A stretch of DNA of 28,171 bases. It comes from a virus. Shown here piece by piece: positions 24,328 to 28,171 of this stretch. Made by a program: the position numbers and the translations under genes. The notes under the pieces were generated by a model that ran no database searches, was not told the origin of the DNA, and saw nothing but the letters and a program-made list of their open reading frames with translations. The number at the start of each line of letters is the position of its first letter. Position 1 is the first letter of the stretch. The stretch covers positions 1 through 28,171 of the IMG/VR virus record IMGVR_UViG_3300032241_002138; one strand, written 5' to 3'.

Positions 24328-25089
24328 ATGACTAATGATATAAAGTGGATGATGGTATCGGATATTCATTTCCCCCGCCATGATCCAAGAAAAGTAGAAC
24401 TGTTCATGAAGGTTATCAAATGGTTTAAGCCTGATGCAGTTGACCTACTTGGAGATATTGATGATGCAGATTCAACATCTCGTTGGGCTGCAGAATATCC
24501 AGCAGAATTTTCTATTCCAGTATCTGATGGTGGAGTAACAGGAACAAGAGATTTTCTTGCAGATCTTCGCAAAGCAACGGGTACAGAAACAGATATTCAT
24601 TTCCACGACGGTAATCATGGCTGGACAAGACATGGTGATTACCTTGCAAAGAAGGCTCCAGCATTCCTAGAATTCATTACACCCGATTCACTCTATGAAT
24701 ATAAAAAGCATGGCATTAACTGGCACGAATATAACGAGCCACCTGTTAAACGCTTTGGTGATATGTATGGTCATCATGGTGAGTCCATTTCCAAACACTC
24801 TGGAGAGTCTGTACGTAATGATGTAAACAACTGGGGAGTATCCCTAGTACGTGGACATTCCCATCGCATGGGTGCTTATTATCAAACATACAATATCACG
24901 GGACAAGAGTTGCGTGGATATGAAATAGGTCATCTATGTGATGAGGACAAGATGGATTATTCCATCCAAAAGAATTGGCAAGCAGGATTTGCAGTGGCAC
25001 ATGTTGTCAATGATTATCCACATATGCAGCTAATTCAAATAACAAAAGACTACACTTGTGTAGTTGACGGTAAAATTTTTACCGCATAA
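24328..25089 (+). CDS. Calcineurin-like metallophosphoesterase
   Basis: This 253-residue protein shows the full metallophosphoesterase set: D12-x-H14 (VSDIHFP), G42-D43 (LLGDIDDAD), G95-N96-H97, YGHHG (148-151) and G176-H177-S178-H179-R180. These residues bind two metal ions and hydrolyse phosphomonoesters or diesters. AAGGA lies 8 bases upstream of the ATG. Arg codons are mostly CGT/CGC, unlike most nearby genes. Phage members are often found near DNA metabolism or lysis genes. The substrate is unknown; nuclease, nucleotide or phosphoprotein activity are all possible. Confidence 0.85.
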   Translation: MTNDIKWMMVSDIHFPRHDPRKVELFMKVIKWFKPDAVDLLGDIDDADSTSRWAAEYPAEFSIPVSDGGVTGTRDFLADLRKATGTETDIHFHDGNHGWTRHGDYLAKKAPAFLEFITPDSLYEYKKHGINWHEYNEPPVKRFGDMYGHHGESISKHSGESVRNDVNNWGVSLVRGHSHRMGAYYQTYNITGQELRGYEIGHLCDEDKMDYSIQKNWQAGFAVAHVVNDYPHMQLIQITKDYTCVVDGKIFTA

Positions 25090-25104
25090 CCTAAAGGAGA
25101 AAAC

Positions 25105-25404
25105 GTGGCTAAGTTCACACAATCAGAAAAGGCTCTAGTAGAGCATTATGTATATGCAACCGTAGCGTCTGCAGCAATCATTTGGGAGCGTGGTGGCACT
25201 GCTAACCATAACCTAAAGCATGTTTTGTTTGCAGCGATCTTTGGTGTAATTGGTCCAGTTCTTGCAAAGATTAACCCTAAGGGTGTCGTTGCTGATCTAA
25301 CCAAGAAGGAACATCTTTCAGCACCAGAAACATCTGTTCTTGATTCAGTAGCAACTACAGCGGTTGCAGATGCATCAGCAGCACTTGCAAAGGCAGCAAA
25401 GTAA
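25105..25404 (+). CDS. Holin candidate
   Basis: This 99-residue protein starts at GTG 25105, with AAAGGAG 8 bases upstream. Hydrophobic segments at about 12-27 (HYVYATVASAAIIW) and about 38-55 (LKHVLFAAIFGVIGPVLA) could cross the membrane. The C-terminal about 35 residues are Ala/Ser/Val/Asp-rich and soluble. Small size, two membrane segments and location after the tail-tip genes fit a holin. No endolysin gene lies next to it in the window, so the role is not certain. It shares the AAG/CGT codon preference of the metallophosphoesterase before it and is probably co-transcribed with it. Confidence 0.5.
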   Translation: MAKFTQSEKALVEHYVYATVASAAIIWERGGTANHNLKHVLFAAIFGVIGPVLAKINPKGVVADLTKKEHLSAPETSVLDSVATTAVADASAALAKAAK

Positions 25405-25424
25405 AATATAGATAAAACTTAATA

Positions 25425-25613
25425 ATGATTACTTGCAAAAAATGCGACGGTAGGGTTTTTGTAGATAGAATTTATTCTCAAAATTTAAGAATAGAGCTCT
25501 ACTGCCTCATGTGTGGCAAAAGGTGGATGGTTAAGAGAGACACAAGGTTTGGTGCATGGATAGCAAAAAAGGAAGATCAGTTTCAAAAAAACCTGAACGG
25601 TATTTTTACTTAA
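25425..25613 (+). CDS. Small zinc-ribbon protein
   Basis: This 62-residue protein carries two CxxC knuckles (C4-x-x-C7 and C27-x-x-C30) around a beta turn (VFVDRIY; RIELYCLMC), which should bind one zinc ion. The C-terminal third is basic. Its ATG has no clear ribosome site. Its last 58 bases overlap the following gene. Such proteins often modulate transcription or bind nucleic acid; no partner can be named. Confidence 0.65.
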   Translation: MITCKKCDGRVFVDRIYSQNLRIELYCLMCGKRWMVKRDTRFGAWIAKKEDQFQKNLNGIFT

Positions 25614-26074
25614 ATAGTAAACTACATAAGGTTTTGAGACGATCTCGTGCAGAAGATCTTTTAGTTGCTTGGGACTATCAATTGGGTAAGCGTGTTGCTT
25701 ATAGTTTGACTGATGTCAATAAAAATAAACAACACGCCTATCCTATATCAAAAGTAGTTAAAATTATTGGTAAACATGAAGATACTATCAAAATGCATAT
25801 GTATCGTGGAGATTTAAAATTTCCACAAAGATCATATTCACTTAATGGAAATAAAACTCCAGGAAAATATTTTTGGAGCGAAGATGATGTTAGAGAGATG
25901 CATGATTTTTTTAAAACAGTTCATAGAGGTAGGCCTAGAATTGACGGCGGTATTACACCTGGTGATATGCCATCAAGAGCCGAATTAGAAGCTATAATGA
26001 AACAAGAAAACATTTTATATATTAAAAATAATGATGGGGATTTTGTCCCAGTTTGGAAACAACCTGAATGGTAA
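25556..26074 (+). CDS. Putative DNA-binding protein with helix-turn-helix and AT-hook-like motif
   Basis: This 172-residue basic protein starts inside the end of the zinc-ribbon gene. Residues about 62-120 (PISKVVKIIGKHEDTIKMHM, then YFWSEDDVREMHDFF) resemble a MerR/excisionase-type winged helix-turn-helix. Residues 124-128, RGRPR, form an AT-hook-like core. The C-terminus (SRAELEAIMKQEN, then FVPVWKQPEW) is a short helix and tail. It is a candidate regulator of the phage promoters or a replication accessory protein. Function is inferred from motifs only. Confidence 0.55.
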   Translation: MDSKKGRSVSKKPERYFYLNSKLHKVLRRSRAEDLLVAWDYQLGKRVAYSLTDVNKNKQHAYPISKVVKIIGKHEDTIKMHMYRGDLKFPQRSYSLNGNKTPGKYFWSEDDVREMHDFFKTVHRGRPRIDGGITPGDMPSRAELEAIMKQENILYIKNNDGDFVPVWKQPEW

Positions 26075-26304
26075 ATGATAAGCAAAATAAAAAAGCATCA
26101 CATGTTTTAAATCAAGCATTAAAAGTATTAGAATTTACAATGGAATTAGCGGTAGAAAAAGGTGATATTGATGCTATGATAGGAATATCAGATCGTTTAA
26201 TGGTTTTATATCAACATTTATCAGAAGGAAATATAAAGAAGTTTAAGCCAGGATTTGCTTTAGCTACTAATGATAGGGTAGAATTAGAAGATGAATCAGA
26301 CTAA
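26068..26304 (+). CDS. Small helical protein, unknown
   Basis: This 78-residue protein has its ATG just before the upstream stop, without a ribosome site, so it is probably coupled. The sequence is helical (VLNQALKVLEFTMELAVEKG; IDAMIGISDRLMVLYQHLS), like two paired helices, with an acidic end (VELEDESD). It sits in a string of small genes leading to the helicase. No family recognised. Confidence 0.55.
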   Translation: MVNDKQNKKASHVLNQALKVLEFTMELAVEKGDIDAMIGISDRLMVLYQHLSEGNIKKFKPGFALATNDRVELEDESD

Positions 26305-26497
26305 CGTAAAAGTAGAATTGCAATTTACAAGAAATCTTGGCAACTATGAAAGCTTAAAAGTTTCTATTGGTGTTGAAGATTTTAAAAGAGACCATGAAAC
26401 AGTTGACGAAGCTACCAATAGGGTATATACTTTTGTTGAAGGAAAAATTATGGAAAAGGTTAATGAGATTGAGTTAGAACTAAAAGGTAAGAAATGA
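26291..26497 (+). CDS. Small conserved-looking protein, unknown
   Basis: This 68-residue protein overlaps the previous gene by 14 bases. Its ATG follows a weak AGAAG. It starts with strands (VKVELQFTRNLGNYESLKVSIG) followed by a helix (NRVYTFVEGKIMEKVNEIELEL), a compact alpha/beta layout. It ends in an ATGA overlap with the next gene. I cannot name a function; a replication-accessory role is suggested only by neighbours. Confidence 0.55.
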   Translation: MNQTNVKVELQFTRNLGNYESLKVSIGVEDFKRDHETVDEATNRVYTFVEGKIMEKVNEIELELKGKK

Positions 26498-26859
26498 CAA
26501 AAGATGAAGCAAAGCTAGCATATGGGCTAGTTGGACTTTATTGTACTTTATATAAAAAAAATTATGGTAAAACTCCTGTTGTAAATAGATATCGTGAAAA
26601 ATGGGCTATGCAAGATGTAATTGATAGTATAGGGTATGACAGGGCAAAAACTTTATTAGAGTATTATTTTCAAGTTGGTAAGCCACCACATGGCATACAA
26701 TGGTTTTTTTATAATTTTGAAAAACTAGATTTTAATTTACAGCAACAAGAACAAGATAAAACTCGAAGAGAATTAATTAGGTCACGCACTAAGTCTATGG
26801 TTGAAGAAAGAGATAATGAATACAGAGTCAGCAGTAATAACAGCGATTTGTCAGAATAA
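26494..26859 (+). CDS. Possible helicase loader or replication accessory protein
   Basis: This 121-residue protein has its ATG in an ATGA overlap. The N-terminal helix set (AKLAYGLVGLYCTLYKKNYG; WAMQDVIDSIGYDRAKTLLE) and the aromatic stretch GIQWFFYNFEKLDF are followed by a charged helix (QQEQDKTRRELIRSRTKSM). It directly precedes and overlaps the DnaB-type helicase gene by 44 bases, a place where loaders are often found. It has no ATPase motif, so it would be a non-AAA loader if one at all. The assignment is by context. Confidence 0.4.
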   Translation: MTKDEAKLAYGLVGLYCTLYKKNYGKTPVVNRYREKWAMQDVIDSIGYDRAKTLLEYYFQVGKPPHGIQWFFYNFEKLDFNLQQQEQDKTRRELIRSRTKSMVEERDNEYRVSSNNSDLSE

Positions 26860-28042
26860 GGATATTTCAACAGTCCTATCTGGAAATGTTGATGAAGTTT
26901 TTACATCTCACAGGGATGTTTGGGAAGGCCTTAAATCTTATTATTTAAAATTTAAAGCTGTTCCAGATATTTCAGTTCTTACTGAAAAGTTTAAAGATTT
27001 TGAGCCAGTTAAGGTAAAAGGTGAAACGGCATACTATCTTGACCAATTAAAGAATGAATATCTTGCTTCACGTTTAAGAAATCTACTTTTGACATCAGGT
27101 GCTAGCCTTAAAACAGAAGCATCAAGTAGGGTTATTGCTCAAATGCAAGCAGAGCTAGGCTCGCTTGGAAAATTAACCTCAAATGTAAGAGATGTTGATT
27201 TGACTGATTATAAAGAAGCTGAAAAACATTTTCAGGCTATAAAAGATCGTTCTGATATTATGGGTGGAAGTCCAGGAATTAAAACTGGCTTCAAGGCTAT
27301 TGATTATGCTTATCCGACAGGAATGGCTCCAGGACATCTTATAGTTATGATTGGTTGGCCAGGTAAGGGTAAGACATGGTTCTCTTCTTATTTGGCTTGT
27401 AAAGCTTGGGAACAAGGCTTTAAGCCTATGATTGTATCTCTTGAAATGACACCAGAAAATATGCGTGATCGTATTTATACAATGATGGGGTCGGGACTGT
27501 TTAAGGCTTCAGACTTTGCTAGAGGAGATGTTAATATTGATCAGTTTGATGACTGGGGTTTAAAAAAGTTTACAGATAAAAATCAATTTATTCTAGTTTC
27601 AAATGAAGGTTTGGGAGAAGTTACTCCAAATGTTATTCAAGGAAAGATTGACCAGTATAAGCCTGATATTGTAATTTTAGATTACCATCAGTTGTTTGCT
27701 GATAATCAAAATTCAAAAGGTCCAACTGAAAGAAATATGAATATTTCAAAATCATTCAAAAAGCTAGCAATGTCTAATAATATTCCGATTATTGATATTA
27801 CTGCTGCAACTGCAGAAGAGGTTGCAGATCATGATTCTCCCCCAATGTTAAGTCAGGTTGCTTGGTCAAAAGCAATTGAATATGATGCTGATATGGCTAT
27901 TGCAGTTCATAAAAATCCTGATTCTAATATAATGGAGATTGTAAGTAGAAAAAACCGTCATGGTACAGAATTTGGGATGTATCTTGATTGGGATTTAAAT
28001 AGAGGTATTGTTAAAGAAGTTTATGATATACCTGTGGGGTAA
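26816..28042 (+). CDS. DnaB-type replicative helicase
   Basis: This 408-residue protein starts at ATG 26816 with GAAAGAGAT just upstream; a TTG at 26801 is in frame but weaker. The N-terminal domain (about 1-120) is helical and shorter than in bacterial DnaB. The RecA-like domain has Walker A at 180-187 (GWPGKGKT), a Glu after a strand (VSLEMTPENMRDR, 207-219) as in DnaB family motifs, Walker B at about 286-292 (VILDYHQ), and a conserved C-terminal region (SRKNRHG, 377-383). It would unwind DNA at the phage fork. The usual DYLQL-type Walker B is DYHQL here, a small difference. Confidence 0.88.
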   Translation: MNTESAVITAICQNKDISTVLSGNVDEVFTSHRDVWEGLKSYYLKFKAVPDISVLTEKFKDFEPVKVKGETAYYLDQLKNEYLASRLRNLLLTSGASLKTEASSRVIAQMQAELGSLGKLTSNVRDVDLTDYKEAEKHFQAIKDRSDIMGGSPGIKTGFKAIDYAYPTGMAPGHLIVMIGWPGKGKTWFSSYLACKAWEQGFKPMIVSLEMTPENMRDRIYTMMGSGLFKASDFARGDVNIDQFDDWGLKKFTDKNQFILVSNEGLGEVTPNVIQGKIDQYKPDIVILDYHQLFADNQNSKGPTERNMNISKSFKKLAMSNNIPIIDITAATAEEVADHDSPPMLSQVAWSKAIEYDADMAIAVHKNPDSNIMEIVSRKNRHGTEFGMYLDWDLNRGIVKEVYDIPVG

Positions 28043-28064
28043 TTTATGTAATCATTCTTTAACT

Positions 28065-28073
28065 TGATATAAT
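28065..28073 (+). promoter_or_regulatory. Extended -10 promoter TGATATAAT
   Basis: TG (28065-28066) and TATAAT (28068-28073) lie 21 bases before ATG 28095. The same element precedes the gene at 1986. No good -35 at the expected place. Confidence 0.55.
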
Positions 28074-28094
28074 TATCAAGAAAGATTGGTGATC

Positions 28095-28171
28095 ATGTAC
28101 CCAAGAAAAATACATGACTTCTGGATGAATGGGATTATCAAAGATGATTCTATCTTTCAGAGCTCAAGGGA
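28095..28171 (+). CDS. N-terminal fragment of a downstream gene, cut by window edge
   Basis: From ATG 28095 the frame stays open to the edge (25 codons, beginning MYPRKIHDFWMNGIIKDD). GGTGAT sits just before the ATG but too close for a standard ribosome site. After a helicase gene a primase or polymerase would be a fair guess, but 25 residues are too few to identify it. Confidence 0.5.
   Translation, partial: MYPRKIHDFWMNGIIKDDSIFQSSR

Noticed and set aside
1-28171. tRNA or other structured RNA genes
   Set aside because: Reading through the gaps I found no cloverleaf or CCA-type acceptor; gaps are too short and AT-rich, and the only strong hairpins are the two terminators and the frameshift stem.

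Overview
This window is a continuous block of a tailed double-stranded DNA phage genome (siphovirus layout). The DNA is AT-rich, every gene is on the + strand, and genes are packed with stop/start overlaps such as TAATG, ATGA and GTGA. The gene order and protein types (tail chaperone frameshift gene, very long tape measure, GPDGW-type tail-tip motifs, short holin-like protein, CxxC protein, SAP-like and DnaB-like proteins) resemble phages of Actinobacteria. An aquatic, low-GC actinobacterial host is my inference; the sequence does not prove it. No integrase, repressor, tRNA or CRISPR was seen. Terminase and portal would lie left of the window.

Layout: 1-722 holds the C-terminal end of a gene running in from the left, probably protease plus scaffold, with an in-frame nested scaffold start at 210. 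The major capsid protein is at 754-1899. Head-tail joining proteins fill 1986-5039, and the major tail tube protein is at 5137-5946. Tail assembly chaperones at 6064-6677 carry a well-formed -1 programmed frameshift signal. The 1666-residue tape measure (6693-11693) is followed by a small conserved tail protein, a 1318-residue hub/lectin-like protein, and four fibre or tail-tip proteins (16201-22426). The last of these ends in a Hint (hedgehog/intein) domain preceded by a cysteine-bearing 13-residue tandem repeat. From 22446 onward come a 2-oxoglutarate/Fe(II) oxygenase, a coiled-coil protein, small surface-type proteins, an HNH endonuclease, a metallophosphoesterase, a holin candidate, a zinc ribbon, a DNA-binding protein, small unknown proteins and a DnaB-type helicase. 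A new partial gene starts at 28095.

Regulation: several intergenic gaps carry a TGnTATnAT extended -10 promoter placed very close to the next start codon. For the oxygenase gene this predicts a leaderless mRNA. The capsid and tail tube genes share an identical 27-base translation leader, each is followed by a hairpin (terminator-like), and both show codon choice unlike their neighbours, consistent with very high expression.

How it fits together: scaffold, capsid and connectors build the head. The chaperones load onto the tape measure while the tube protein polymerises. The hub, fibres and Hint protein form the host-contact tip. The holin candidate belongs to lysis, although no endolysin is recognisable here. 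The 3' end moves into DNA replication genes.
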